NCBI GenBank assembly: GCA_963606965.1
Contig: CAVDAL010000051.1
Coordinates: 55,490-119,489, forward strand
Direction of reading: 5' to 3'
Origin: CAVDAL01 sp963606965
Lineage (GTDB): Bacteria; Actinomycetota; Coriobacteriia; Coriobacteriales; QAMH01
Length of the DNA stretch: 64,000 nucleotides
The position numbers and the translations under genes were made by a program. The notes under the pieces were generated by a model that searched no databases, was not told where the DNA came from, and saw only the letters and a list, made by a program, of their open reading frames with translations. Positions 18,818-28,585 of the stretch are shown here, in pieces. How positions within the stretch are numbered: position 1 is the first letter of the stretch; each line of letters begins with the position of its first letter.

Positions 18818-19882
18818 ATGGCATTATCTATTGGTATCGTTGGCTTGCCCAACGTAGGGAAGTCGACGCTTTTTAATTCGCTTACAAAGCAAAATATTCT
18901 TGCTGCAAACTATCCATTTGCAACAATTGAGCCAAATCAAGGCATTGTTTCTGTGCCAGATGAGCGCTTGCAAGTTTTAGCAGACATTGTAAATCCAGGC
19001 CGCATTGTTCCTGCAACTGTTGAATTTGTTGATATTGCTGGTCTTGTAAAGGGCGCAAGTGAAGGCGAAGGTCTTGGCAATCAATTTTTGGCTAATATTC
19101 GTGAAACAAATGCAATTTGTGAAGTTGTTCGATATTTCGAAGACCCAGAAATTGTGCGTTCAGAATGTTGTACTGACCCAATTTCAGACGTTGAAACAAT
19201 TCGCACAGAATTAATTTTGGCAGATTTAGCAACGCTTGAAAAAGCAATTCCAAGAATTGAAAAAGATGTAAAGCGCGATAAAAGTTTTGCTGCAAAGCTT
19301 GAACTTGTAAAGCGCGTTTTTGAATTTTTGAATGAAGGCAAGCCTGCAAGAATGATGGATATGAATGAGGAAGAACAAGAACTCATTTATGACCTTCATC
19401 TTTTAACAATGAAGCCAGTTTTATATCTTGCAAATGTTGATGAAGCTGATTTAACATCTGAGCTTACTCCAATTGATGGAGAACAGCCATTAGCAATTTG
19501 TGCAAAGGTTGAAGCTGAGCTTGCAGAACTTGATGATGCAGATGCAAAAGAATATCTTGAATCTATGGGATTGGAAGAATCAGGTTTAAGCAGACTTGCA
19601 AAAGCTGCATATAAATTGCTTGGTCTTCAATCTTTCTTCACAGCAGGAGAGATGGAAGTAAAAGCTTGGACAATTCCAATTGGTTGCAAGGCTCCACAAG
19701 CTGCTGGCGTTATTCATACAGACTTTGAACGCGGCTTTATCAAAGCAGAAACAGCAAGCTATAGCGATTATGTTGAATATAATGGTGAACAAGGCTGCAG
19801 AGCAGCAGGCAAGTTGCGCCAAGAAGGCAAGGAATATGTTGTGCAAGATGGTGACATTATGCACTTCAAGTTTAACGTTTAA
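18818..19882 (+). CDS. ychF: Redox-regulated ATPase/GTPase YchF (Obg family)
   Basis: YchF is a ribosome-associated P-loop NTPase. The 354-aa protein starts with G1 GLPNVGKST (residues 8-16) and shows NVDE in place of NKxD, the change that makes YchF prefer ATP. A coiled-coil insertion and C-terminal TGS domain (SDYVEYNGEQGCRAAGKLRQEGKEYVVQDGD) are complete. AGAGGG lies before the ATG. Confidence 0.94.
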   Translation: MALSIGIVGLPNVGKSTLFNSLTKQNILAANYPFATIEPNQGIVSVPDERLQVLADIVNPGRIVPATVEFVDIAGLVKGASEGEGLGNQFLANIRETNAICEVVRYFEDPEIVRSECCTDPISDVETIRTELILADLATLEKAIPRIEKDVKRDKSFAAKLELVKRVFEFLNEGKPARMMDMNEEEQELIYDLHLLTMKPVLYLANVDEADLTSELTPIDGEQPLAICAKVEAELAELDDADAKEYLESMGLEESGLSRLAKAAYKLLGLQSFFTAGEMEVKAWTIPIGCKAPQAAGVIHTDFERGFIKAETASYSDYVEYNGEQGCRAAGKLRQEGKEYVVQDGDIMHFKFNV

Positions 19883-19985
19883 ATAATTCACTTCGCGCAC
19901 TTGCGGGTGTTAAATAGGATGTTTTCTTCTGCTTGCGCGCTATTATAAATTTGTAATGTTTGGTTTTTTACAGAAGGTAAGTTAA

Positions 19986-21623
19986 ATGTCTTTAGTTGAT
20001 TTTTTACGAAATAATGCAAAAGAACATGGCAATGAAATTGCATTAGTAGAGATTAATCCAGAAATCCAAGAAGATCGTCATGTTACATGGCGTGATTATG
20101 ATCTTATTCAAACAACTAAAAAAGAAGCTTATCGTCGTGAAATTACATGGAAAGTTTTTGATGAAAAAGCTAATCGCTTTGCAAATTTGCTGATTGATCG
20201 CGGTGTTAAAAAAGGTGACAAAGTTGCAATTTTATTTATGAATTGTTTGGAATGGCTGCCTGTTTATTTTGGCATTCTGAAGACTGGTGCAATTGTTGTG
20301 CCGCTTAATTATCGCTATACAAGTGAAGAAATTGAATATTGTCTTGATTTAGCTGAAGTTGATGTTTTAATTTTTGGTCCAGAATTTCTTGGCCGTGTTG
20401 AAGAAATTGCAACAAGCATCCAAGCTCATAGGCTTTTATATTATTTTGGCAATGACTGCCCAACTTTCGCTGAAAATTATTTAGAAGATACAGCAAATTC
20501 ATCAAGTGCAGACCCGAATATCGAACTTGCAGATGATGATTATGCAGCTATATATTTCAGTAGTGGCACAACAGGCTTTCCAAAGGCTATTTTGCATAAG
20601 CATTCAAGCTTGGTTCATGCTGCAAAAGCAGAGCAAAATCATCATGGACAAATTCATGATGATACATTTTTATGCATTCCACCTTTGTATCATACAGGCG
20701 CAAAAATGCATTGGTTTGGCAGTCTTATTTCATGTTCAAAAGCTGTCCTTTTGCGCGGCGTTAAACCAAAAACAATTTTTGAAGCGATAAGCAATGAACA
20801 TTGCACAATTGTTTGGCTTCTTGTTCCTTGGGTTCAAGATATTTTGCTAGCAATTGAACAGGGTGACATAAAGCTTGAAGATTATGAACTTGATCAGTGG
20901 AGATTGATGCATATCGGTGCTCAGCCTGTCCCACAAAGTTTGATTCATAAATGGAAGAAGCTCTTCCCACATCATCAATATGATACAAATTATGGTCTTT
21001 CTGAATCTTTAGGGCCTGGATGTGTACATCTTGGTGTTGACAATATAGACCATGTTGGAGCTATTGGTGTTCCAGGCTATGGTTGGCAAGCCAAGATTGT
21101 AAACGAAGATAATACACTCGTTAAGCAGGGCGAAGTTGGCGAACTTTGTGTAAAAGGTCCAGCTTTGATGATTTGCTATTACAGAAATGAAAAAGCAACA
21201 CAAGAAACTTTGATTGATGGATGGTTGCATACAGGCGACATGGCGAAGCAAGACGACGAAGGTTTTTACTGGCTCGTTGATCGTAAAAAAGATGTTGTTA
21301 TTTCTGGTGGAGAAAATATCTATCCTGTTCAGGTCGAGGACTTCTTAAGTGCGAACCCTGCCATCAAAGATGTAGCTGTTATTGGTTTGCCAGATGAACG
21401 ACTTGGTGAAATTGCAGCAGCAATTATTGAGCTTAAACCTGAATATTTAGAAACAACAGAAGAAGACATCAATAAATTCTGTTTGAAACTTCCGCGTTAT
21501 AAACGTCCTCGCAAAATTATTTTTGCAGATGTCCCACGCAATCCAACAGGCAAAATTGAAAAGCCTCTTTTGCGTGAACGCTATGGCGCGACAAATATCG
21601 TAAATCAAGAAAATATAAGTTAA
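19986..21623 (+). CDS. AMP-forming acyl/aryl-CoA ligase
   Basis: This 545-aa adenylate-forming enzyme makes an acyl-AMP and then acyl-CoA. The P-loop-like motif YFSSGTTGFPKA is at about 190-201, the aromatic motif is YGLSES, the hinge region is GWLHTGD-DRKKDVVISGGENIYP, and the C-terminal catalytic lysine lies in NPTGKIEK. It is 10 nt from iorA, so an arylacetate substrate is likely by context. The direction in vivo (CoA charging or ATP recovery) is unknown. Confidence 0.87.
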   Translation: MSLVDFLRNNAKEHGNEIALVEINPEIQEDRHVTWRDYDLIQTTKKEAYRREITWKVFDEKANRFANLLIDRGVKKGDKVAILFMNCLEWLPVYFGILKTGAIVVPLNYRYTSEEIEYCLDLAEVDVLIFGPEFLGRVEEIATSIQAHRLLYYFGNDCPTFAENYLEDTANSSSADPNIELADDDYAAIYFSSGTTGFPKAILHKHSSLVHAAKAEQNHHGQIHDDTFLCIPPLYHTGAKMHWFGSLISCSKAVLLRGVKPKTIFEAISNEHCTIVWLLVPWVQDILLAIEQGDIKLEDYELDQWRLMHIGAQPVPQSLIHKWKKLFPHHQYDTNYGLSESLGPGCVHLGVDNIDHVGAIGVPGYGWQAKIVNEDNTLVKQGEVGELCVKGPALMICYYRNEKATQETLIDGWLHTGDMAKQDDEGFYWLVDRKKDVVISGGENIYPVQVEDFLSANPAIKDVAVIGLPDERLGEIAAAIIELKPEYLETTEEDINKFCLKLPRYKRPRKIIFADVPRNPTGKIEKPLLRERYGATNIVNQENIS

Positions 21624-21633
21624 AGGGGAGTCT

Positions 21634-23412
21634 ATGGATAATAAGAAACTTTTATCAGGCAATGAAGCTATAGCACAAGCAGCTTGGGAATGCGGCGTCG
21701 AGCTTGGTGTTGGATATCCTGGCACTCCTTCAACAGAGACTTTGGAAAATTTGTCAAAATTAGGGCAGGTTTATTGCGAGTGGTCACCAAATGAAAAAGT
21801 CGCATTAGAAGTTGGTGCCGGTGCTGCAATTGGTGGAGTCAGAGCTCTTGTAACAATGAAGCATGTCGGCGTGAATGTTGCGGCAGACCCGCTGCTTTCT
21901 GTTTGCAATACAGGTATTAATGCAGGCCTTGTTATTTTAGCTGCAGATGATCCATCAATGTATTCTTCGCAAAATGAACAAGACAGTCGCAACTATGCTG
22001 CTTTTGCAAGAATTCCTTGTTTTGAACCAGCTGATTCTTCAGAGGCGTTTGAATTTACAAAACTTGCATTTGATATTTCAGAAAAATTTGATACGCCTTG
22101 CATGATTCGTGAAACTGTTCGAATTGCTCATACAAAAACAAATGTTGAAATTAGCGGCAAACGTAACAATCTTGAACCGCGTGACTATGAAAATAATGTT
22201 TCAAAATATGTGATGATGCCCGCTTTTGCAAAAGGCCGCAGACTTTTTGTTGATGAACGTGAACAAAAACTTATTGAATTTGCAGATTCAACAGACATTA
22301 ACCGCATTGAATTAAATGATACAAAGCGCGGCTTTATTTGCAGCGGAGCTGTTTATCAGCAAGTCAAAGAAGCATTCCCAGAAAGTTCATTTTTGAAGCT
22401 TGGAATGTCTTGGCCTCTTCCTGAAAGGAAAATTAAAGAATTTGCAAGCAAAGTTGATGAATGTTATGTCATTGAAGAAACATGCAACTTCTTCAAAATG
22501 CGCGTTGAAGCTTTGGGCGTTAAGCTTTCAAGTCCTAAAGCTTGTGACATTCCTAAAGATGGCGAACTTACACCAGCAAGAATTTTGCATGCTTTTGGAG
22601 AAGACACAGCTTTGGCTTATGAGCAAGTTCAAGATTTGCCAGCACGTCCACCAGCGCTTTGCCCAGGGTGTCCACACAGGCTAGTTTTTACAGAGTTACG
22701 CAGGTTAAAAGCAATCGTGACAGGCGATATTGGTTGTTATACGCTCGGGGCAATTGCGCCGCTTAATGCTGTGCATAGCACAGTAGACATGGGCGCTTCA
22801 ATTTCAATGGCTCATGGCATGGAATTAGCTCATGTTAGCGAGCGCAAGGGTCGTCCTGTTGTTGGAATAATCGGGGATAGTACTTTTGCTCATTCTGGCA
22901 TTACCTCTTTACTTGGAACTGTTTATAACCTTGGGTCTGGCACAATCTGCATTCTGGATAATCGTACTACTGCAATGACAGGCACTCAGGGCAATCCATG
23001 TAATGGTGAACGTCTTGCTCAAAAATCTCCAGATTTAGATATTGCTAAACGCCAAAATAAAGAACTAAATATTGAGCTTTTGGTCAAAGCTTTAGGTGTT
23101 GAAAATGTTGAATGTGTAAATTCACAAGACTTAAATGCTGTTCGTAAAGCTTTAACAAATGCTTGCAAAGCAACAGATGAATTAGATGTCATTATATTCA
23201 GATCTCCATGCAGATTAATTGATAGAACTCGCAAGCCAGCTCCAGAAATCAAAGATTGTCATGCTTGTGGAGTCTGCGTTCAAATTGGCTGTCCAGCTTT
23301 AGGCAAGGATGAAAACGGATGTGCAGTGATTGACGCATCTCAATGTGTTGGCTGCGGGCAATGCAGCCAAGTTTGTCCTTTTGAATGCATTATGGAAAGG
23401 CAGGAAATCTAA
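21634..23412 (+). CDS. iorA: Indolepyruvate:ferredoxin oxidoreductase, alpha subunit
   Basis: This thiamine-diphosphate enzyme oxidises indolepyruvate and other arylpyruvates to aryl-acetyl-CoA with reduced ferredoxin. The 592-aa protein contains an N-terminal pyrimidine-binding domain, a C-terminal TPP-binding domain (GDIGCYTLG, GDSTFAHSGI) and two cysteine clusters at the end. The first cluster (CHACGVCVQIGCP) is unusual in spacing, as typical of IorA; the second is standard (CVGCGQCSQVCP). It shares a base with iorB. Confidence 0.95.
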   Translation: MDNKKLLSGNEAIAQAAWECGVELGVGYPGTPSTETLENLSKLGQVYCEWSPNEKVALEVGAGAAIGGVRALVTMKHVGVNVAADPLLSVCNTGINAGLVILAADDPSMYSSQNEQDSRNYAAFARIPCFEPADSSEAFEFTKLAFDISEKFDTPCMIRETVRIAHTKTNVEISGKRNNLEPRDYENNVSKYVMMPAFAKGRRLFVDEREQKLIEFADSTDINRIELNDTKRGFICSGAVYQQVKEAFPESSFLKLGMSWPLPERKIKEFASKVDECYVIEETCNFFKMRVEALGVKLSSPKACDIPKDGELTPARILHAFGEDTALAYEQVQDLPARPPALCPGCPHRLVFTELRRLKAIVTGDIGCYTLGAIAPLNAVHSTVDMGASISMAHGMELAHVSERKGRPVVGIIGDSTFAHSGITSLLGTVYNLGSGTICILDNRTTAMTGTQGNPCNGERLAQKSPDLDIAKRQNKELNIELLVKALGVENVECVNSQDLNAVRKALTNACKATDELDVIIFRSPCRLIDRTRKPAPEIKDCHACGVCVQIGCPALGKDENGCAVIDASQCVGCGQCSQVCPFECIMERQEI

Positions 23413-23984
23413 TGACTACTACAATTTTGCTTGTTGGAGTTGGTGGACAAGGCACAATTTTAGCAGGCGATTTGCTTGCTAAAACAGCTGCTAAAAGCGG
23501 ATATGATGTAAAAATTTCAGAGATTCATGGAATGTCACAGCGCGGAGGCTCTGTAAGTACAGTCGTCCGTTTTGGCGAGTCTGTATCTTCAATGGTAGTT
23601 GATCCAGGATGTGCAGATATTATTATTTCTTTTGAAGAAATTGAAGCTTTGCGCTATCTGCATTATTTGAAAAAAGACGGCACTTTATTTGTGAATGCTA
23701 CACAAATCACACCCGTAAGCGTCCACATTGGGAATTTTGAAATGCCACAGGACGCACATGAACGTCTTGATAAATTAGGTGCGCACTTGTTGGATGCTCA
23801 AGAGCTTGCAAATAGTGTTAATTCTCCAAAATCTGCAAATGTTGTTTTGATGGGTGCACTTTCAACAAAGCTTCCATTTGATGCAGCAGTTTGGCGCGAA
23901 GTAATAAAAGAGCGCGTTCCTCAAAAAACAATTGAAAAGAATTTAGAGGCTTTTGACTGTGGCGTTGCAGCAGCTTCAAAGTAA
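23412..23984 (+). CDS. iorB: Indolepyruvate:ferredoxin oxidoreductase, beta subunit
   Basis: This is the gamma-domain partner of IorA, 190 aa. It begins with VGVGGQGTILAG, the nucleotide/CoA-site glycine motif of 2-oxoacid oxidoreductase gamma domains, followed by EIHGMSQRGGSV. The start ATG 23412 overlaps the iorA stop and follows AAAGGCAGG; an earlier in-frame ATG at 23385 would lie inside the iorA coding end. Confidence 0.94.
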   Translation: MTTTILLVGVGGQGTILAGDLLAKTAAKSGYDVKISEIHGMSQRGGSVSTVVRFGESVSSMVVDPGCADIIISFEEIEALRYLHYLKKDGTLFVNATQITPVSVHIGNFEMPQDAHERLDKLGAHLLDAQELANSVNSPKSANVVLMGALSTKLPFDAAVWREVIKERVPQKTIEKNLEAFDCGVAAASK

Positions 23985-25017
23985 AAAAGTTTTTTTTAAG
24001 TTTCTTGCAATCTTTCTTGCTTTGTGCCTTTGCGGCTCTTTGACAGGTTGCTTTGGCATGAAGCAAGAAAAGAAAGTAGCTGCATATGTTAATGGGCAAA
24101 AAATTTATGAAAAAACAATCACAAATTATATTGAAGGTTTCAGAAAACAAGAAGGCAGCTATGAAACAAATTCAAGCTGGGCTCAATATTTAGCCTCATG
24201 TGGATATACAGCTGAATCACTACGACTTTACGTTTTGAATAGCTTGCTAATTCCTCAAGCACTCATAAAACAAGAATGCGCAAAAAGAGATATTAGCATT
24301 ACAGAAAATGAATTGAATAATTCTTTAGAAGCTGAAAAAACACATTATGAATTGAAATATGGGGAAGACACATGGGAAAGCATTCTTTCATCATATGGAT
24401 ATGATGAAAAGTCATGGGCCAATAATGAAGAACAAAGAATGCTTGAAGAGCGCTTAAAAAATGAACTTTTTACAAAGACAAGTCCAAGTAATTCTGCAAT
24501 GCAAGAAGAGTTAAATAGCAACTATTCAGAATATAGCGGCAAACATTCATATTATGTTAAATTTGATACTGAACATGAAGCGAATTCATTTTTTAAGCTT
24601 TTATCAACTACAAAAAATCTCAAACTTAAAAAATCAAGCAAAGTTTTTTTCAAACAATATAATAGTTCTATTAATTCAGGTTGGAATTGTGTTAGTAGTG
24701 ACAAACAAAATATGACTAATGATTATATAACCCAGCTTAACAAGCTTGATAAAAATCAGATTTCTGAGCCTTTTGTGTCTAATGGATATTACTATATTAT
24801 CTGGTGCGACAAGACATTTTCTGCTGATAAAGAAACAAAATTAGGAAATGTTCCCAAGCCTATTAAAGATGAAATTTCTAAAAATACAGCAAATAATAAG
24901 CAAGATGTAAAATTTGAAAAATGGCTAAAAAAGTTGCAAAATTCTGCAACAATCATAATTGCTGATATGCCACAAGACTTGCCTTATGATGTAGATATTC
25001 CTTTGGAAAATAAATGA
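23959..25017 (+). CDS. SurA/PrsA-like foldase lipoprotein
   Basis: This is a predicted secreted lipoprotein of about 352 aa. The signal peptide ends in LTGC with lipid-anchor Cys31. A SurA-N-like helical region (YVNGQKIYEKTITNYI, then ITENELNNSLE) follows. The C-terminal part resembles a degenerate parvulin domain (KHSYYVKFDTEHEANSFFKLL, SEPFVSNGYYYIIW). The start is uncertain: GTG 23959 lies nine bases after GAGG, and TTG 23953 is the alternative. Either start lies inside iorB, so expression is coupled. Confidence 0.75.
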   Translation: MALQQLQSKKVFFKFLAIFLALCLCGSLTGCFGMKQEKKVAAYVNGQKIYEKTITNYIEGFRKQEGSYETNSSWAQYLASCGYTAESLRLYVLNSLLIPQALIKQECAKRDISITENELNNSLEAEKTHYELKYGEDTWESILSSYGYDEKSWANNEEQRMLEERLKNELFTKTSPSNSAMQEELNSNYSEYSGKHSYYVKFDTEHEANSFFKLLSTTKNLKLKKSSKVFFKQYNSSINSGWNCVSSDKQNMTNDYITQLNKLDKNQISEPFVSNGYYYIIWCDKTFSADKETKLGNVPKPIKDEISKNTANNKQDVKFEKWLKKLQNSATIIIADMPQDLPYDVDIPLENK

Positions 25018-25964
25018 TCGATAACAATTCAAAATGCGTGCGTTTTGCTCCGTCTCCAAGTGGCAGAATGCACTTTGGCAACATTTATTCCGCTATTTTA
25101 TCTTGGCTTATTGCTCGCAAAGAAAATGCAAAATTTATAATCAGGATGGAAGATATTGATGAACGCTCCAAAAATAAGCAATATCAGAATTTAATTTTAG
25201 AAGATTTGTCATGGCTTGGACTTGATTGGGACGAAGAACCAATCATTCAGTCTGCTCGCAGCAACTATTATGAAGAAATCTTTAATGCACTTTCAACTCA
25301 AGCGCACATTTATCCATGTTTTTGCAAACGTGCAGATTTGCATGCAGCAAGTGCGCCTCATGCAAGCGATGGCACGCCAATATATGCTGGAACTTGCAAA
25401 AATTTATCTGATGCCGATGTGGCAGAAAAATTAAAAACTAGGCAGCCTGCATATCGAATCGAAGTCCCCAATAAGGAAATTTCATTCCATGATGAAATTC
25501 AAGGGACATACAGTCAAAATCTTGCAGGTGAGTGCGGCGATTTTGTCTTAAAAAGAAGCGATGGCATTTTTGCATACCAACTTTGCGTTGTTGCAGATGA
25601 TATTGCTCAAGGTGTAACAGATGTTGTTCGTGGCGCAGATCTTTTATCTTCAACACCAAGACAAATTTATCTATATGAACTTCTTGACAAAAATCATCCG
25701 CGCTATTTTCATCATCCAGTTTTATTAAGCATGGACGGTAAGCGTCTTTCAAAACGTGATAAATCTTGTGATATGTCTTATCTGCTTAAGAATTTTAGTC
25801 CCCATGATCTGCTTGGTTGGGTTGCATTTTATTTAGGACAAATTGATAGTGCGCAACCTCTCACCCTGCAAGAATTGCTTGATTTATTCACCTTAAATAA
25901 TGTTCCGAATAAGTCTGCTATAATTGCTGACGCGTTTTTAAACGCTACTGCTTTGGGGGTATAG
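25014..25964 (+). CDS. gluQ: Glutamyl-queuosine tRNA(Asp) synthetase
   Basis: GluQ-RS attaches glutamate to queuosine in tRNA-Asp. The 316-aa protein is a GluRS catalytic core without an anticodon-binding domain. HFGN (residues 20-23) replaces HIGH, KRLSKRD replaces KMSKS, and the zinc ligands Cys102, Cys104, Tyr124 and Cys128 are conserved. The ATG overlaps the previous stop (ATGA). The C-terminus is unusual: the last codons and the TAG stop fall inside the 5' end of tRNA-Ala. Confidence 0.9.
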   Translation: MIDNNSKCVRFAPSPSGRMHFGNIYSAILSWLIARKENAKFIIRMEDIDERSKNKQYQNLILEDLSWLGLDWDEEPIIQSARSNYYEEIFNALSTQAHIYPCFCKRADLHAASAPHASDGTPIYAGTCKNLSDADVAEKLKTRQPAYRIEVPNKEISFHDEIQGTYSQNLAGECGDFVLKRSDGIFAYQLCVVADDIAQGVTDVVRGADLLSSTPRQIYLYELLDKNHPRYFHHPVLLSMDGKRLSKRDKSCDMSYLLKNFSPHDLLGWVAFYLGQIDSAQPLTLQELLDLFTLNNVPNKSAIIADAFLNATALGV

Positions 25965-26030
25965 CTCAGCTGGGAGAGCGCATGACTGGCAGTCATGAGG
26001 TCACGGGTTCGAGCCCCGTTATCTCCACCA
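25955..26030 (+). tRNA. tRNA-Ala (GGC)
   Basis: A full cloverleaf can be drawn. The acceptor is GGGGGTA with TATCTCC, the D stem GCTC/GAGC, the anticodon stem CATGA/TCATG around loop CTGGCAG (anticodon GGC) and the T stem ACGGG/CCCGT with TTCGAGC. CCA is encoded. The third acceptor pair is G-U, the universal alanine identity element, which supports the call. Its first 10 bases overlap gluQ. Confidence 0.95.
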
Positions 26031-26036
26031 CTTAAC

Positions 26037-26064
26037 AAAGGCTCCATTCTTTGGAGCCTTTTTT
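26037..26064 (+). terminator. Intrinsic terminator after tRNA-Ala
   Basis: AAAGGCTCCA pairs with TTGGAGCCTTT around a short loop, followed by a run of T. Confidence 0.88.
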
Positions 26065-26103
26065 GTTTTATCATATTAAAAAACACAAACAAAAGGAGTA
26101 TAA

Positions 26104-27621
26104 ATGGCTTATTTCTATGATGAACCCTCACATACCTTTAATGAATATTTGCTTGTTCCAGGATATTCTTCAAGCAAATGCATTCCAGATGATGTTAATT
26201 TAACAACGCCGCTTGTTAAATATAAAAAAGGCGAAGAGCCACGTTTATCATTAAATATCCCTATGGTTTCTGCAATTATGCAATCAGTTTCTGGGCCAAA
26301 GCTTGCTGTTGCTTTAGCAAAAGAAGGCGGATGTTCATTTATTTATGGCTCACAAACTCCAGAAAATGAAGCTGCAATGGTTGCACAGGTTAAAGCATAC
26401 AAAGCTGGCTTTGTTCCAAGCGACAGCACTGTCCGTCCGGACACACAACTCAGCGAAGTTATGGGCTTAAAAGAACTTTCTGGTCATTCAACAATGCCTG
26501 TTACAGAAGATGGTTCCCCAACAGGCAAGTTAATTGGCATTGTTACAAGTCGCGATTATAGGCCTAGCCGCATGGAGCCAGATACTCCTGTTTCTGAATT
26601 TATGACTCCACGTGAAAATTTAATTGTTGGCTATGACGGAATGTCTTTGTCTGAAGCAAATGATCTTATCTGGGAACATAAATTAAATGCTTTGCCAATT
26701 GTTGATAAAGATAACAATCTTGTTTCTATAGTATTTAGAAAAGACTACGACTCACACAAACAAAATCCACATGAACTTCTTGATGCAAACAAGCGCTTTA
26801 TTGTTGGCGCTGGCATCAACACTCGTGATTATGAAACTCGTGTTCCACTTCTTTTGGAAGCTGGCGCAGATGTTTTATGCATCGATTCATCAGAAGGCTT
26901 TAGTGATTGGCAAAAGTTCACTCTTGAATGGATTCGTGAAAATTATGGCGATTCTGTCATGGTTGGCGCTGGTAATGTTGTTGACAGGGAAGGCTTTAGA
27001 TTCCTTGCTGAAAACGGTGCTGACTTCATAAAGATTGGCATCGGCGGCGGTTCAATCTGTATTACTCGTGAACAAAAAGGCATTGGCCGTGGTCAAGCAA
27101 CAGCAGTTATTGAAGTTGCTAAAGCTCGCGATGAATATTTTGAAGAAACTGGCATTTATATCCCAATCTGTGCTGATGGCGGCATTGTTCAGGATTACCA
27201 CATGACGCTTGCTCTAGCTATGGGTGCAGACTTCATGATGCTTGGGCGCTACTTTGCAAGGTTCGATGAAAGCCCAACAAACAGAGTCAATGTCAATGGT
27301 TCATATATGAAGGAATATTGGGGAGAAGGCTCTGCACGCGCTCGCAACTGGCAGCGTTATGACATGGGCGGTTCTAAAGGTCTTTCATTTGAAGAAGGCG
27401 TGGATTCTTATGTTCCTTACGCAGGCTCTTTGCATGACAATGTATCATTGAGCCTTTCTAAAGTTCGCCATACAATGTGCAACTGCGGCGCTTTATCAAT
27501 TAATGAACTTCGTGAAAAAGCAAAAATTACTCTTGTTTCTTCAACATCAATTATTGAAGGCGGCGCGCACGATGTTGTTTTGAAAGACAGTGCACAGGGC
27601 TCTGGCGTACGCTTTAAATAA
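26104..27621 (+). CDS. guaB: IMP dehydrogenase, Tritrichomonas-type
   Basis: It converts IMP to XMP, the committed step of GMP synthesis. The 505-aa protein has a catalytic TIM barrel interrupted by two CBS domains (about 100-225). The catalytic loop reads [13 protein letters not shown] with the nucleophile at Cys319. The flap Arg418-Tyr419 lies in NWQRYD. From memory both positions and flanking sequence match Tritrichomonas foetus IMPDH rather than the common bacterial GuaB (GPGSICTTR). AAAGGAG precedes the ATG. Its stop overlaps the convergent merR gene by 8 nt. Confidence 0.93.
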   Translation: MAYFYDEPSHTFNEYLLVPGYSSSKCIPDDVNLTTPLVKYKKGEEPRLSLNIPMVSAIMQSVSGPKLAVALAKEGGCSFIYGSQTPENEAAMVAQVKAYKAGFVPSDSTVRPDTQLSEVMGLKELSGHSTMPVTEDGSPTGKLIGIVTSRDYRPSRMEPDTPVSEFMTPRENLIVGYDGMSLSEANDLIWEHKLNALPIVDKDNNLVSIVFRKDYDSHKQNPHELLDANKRFIVGAGINTRDYETRVPLLLEAGADVLCIDSSEGFSDWQKFTLEWIRENYGDSVMVGAGNVVDREGFRFLAENGADFIKIGIGGGSICITREQKGIGRGQATAVIEVAKARDEYFEETGIYIPICADGGIVQDYHMTLALAMGADFMMLGRYFARFDESPTNRVNVNGSYMKEYWGEGSARARNWQRYDMGGSKGLSFEEGVDSYVPYAGSLHDNVSLSLSKVRHTMCNCGALSINELREKAKITLVSSTSIIEGGAHDVVLKDSAQGSGVRFK

Positions 27622-28441
27622 ATTCAATTTCTTTTGTTTGAATAAGTTGCACAGCAATAGTTAATGGTGCAACAACATCATTTGAAACAGGGGAATATTC
27701 TTCATAAAAATATTCCCCTGGTATTTCATAAAATTCTTCCATAGACTTTTTCAACCTGCCATATGTATCAGCTGGAGTCTCTCCTGACATTTGCGCAGTA
27801 ACACCATAAATTCCAGCAGGGCGCACAAATTCAACCAATCCAAGCTCTTTCGCTTTAGCTTCATTTATTTTAGGGGTCTTTAAAATAAGAAGCTGCTTTT
27901 GAATGTCCAAAATGTCATTCATTACATCTTCACTTTTAAGCGTGACGGCATAAAGCTCAACTTCTTTAACAAGTTTTGCAACACCTTCAACAAGCTCTTG
28001 GTCATTCATTTCATCCAAAGCTTTTGTTGCCCACATTTTAATTTCTGGTCGTTCTTCAAGTCGAATGATCTCGCGCTTTGAATCAAAATCACCAAAGCGC
28101 AAACCGCTTGCTCCAAAAGAAGAGCTCAAAATTTTACGAACATGAATCAAATGATTGATTTTGTCATCCAAAGCTTCTAGCTTCCTTGAAACCAACTGTG
28201 ATTTTTCTTCTTCATCTTCTAAAAAAAGATAATCTTTAATTTCTTGTAAAGACATCCCAGCCTCTTTCAAACAAGATATCAAAAGGAAATCTTGATATTG
28301 TTCAAATGAATACTTGCGATAAGAATTTTCTTCAACCAGTTTTGGCTTCAGCAAGCCAATATCATCATAGTGATAAAGCGTTTGTTTCTTCACACCGCAT
28401 AAATCTGCGAACTCTTTTGTGCTATATAACAAATTTTTCAT
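27614..28441 (-). CDS. MerR-family regulator with GyrI-like effector domain
   Basis: The 275-aa protein has an N-terminal winged helix ([28 protein letters not shown]), a coiled-coil dimer helix (about 75-110) and a C-terminal BmrR/GyrI-like ligand-binding domain. This is the layout of multidrug-responsive activators such as BmrR. AGAGG precedes the ATG. No efflux gene is adjacent, so the target is unknown; its own upstream region carries a 12-mer shared with the promoter at 8284. Confidence 0.86.
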   Translation of the reverse strand: MKNLLYSTKEFADLCGVKKQTLYHYDDIGLLKPKLVEENSYRKYSFEQYQDFLLISCLKEAGMSLQEIKDYLFLEDEEEKSQLVSRKLEALDDKINHLIHVRKILSSSFGASGLRFGDFDSKREIIRLEERPEIKMWATKALDEMNDQELVEGVAKLVKEVELYAVTLKSEDVMNDILDIQKQLLILKTPKINEAKAKELGLVEFVRPAGIYGVTAQMSGETPADTYGRLKKSMEEFYEIPGEYFYEEYSPVSNDVVAPLTIAVQLIQTKEIEFI

Positions 28442-28585
28442 AAAAAACCTCTTGACTCTATGGTTACCGTATACTTTACCTTGTAAACAGTTTCAGAGCA
28501 AGGCTATGCCTATAAAAGGGGACAGCACATAGTTTTAACTCTGATGGAAAGTACAAACTCGATCCCTGCAAAAATTGAGTACAAG
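28442..28585. other. merR upstream region and possible short rightward transcript
   Basis: TTGACT (28452) on the plus strand is followed by an imperfect dyad around GGTTACC/GTATACTTTACC. TTTAC-CTT-GTAAA (about 28475-28487) is a perfect short palindrome. MerR-type promoters often have such long, dyad-filled spacers. A plus-strand terminator at 28586 with no gene before it implies a rightward RNA of roughly 100-130 nt starting here. I cannot type that RNA. Confidence 0.4.
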
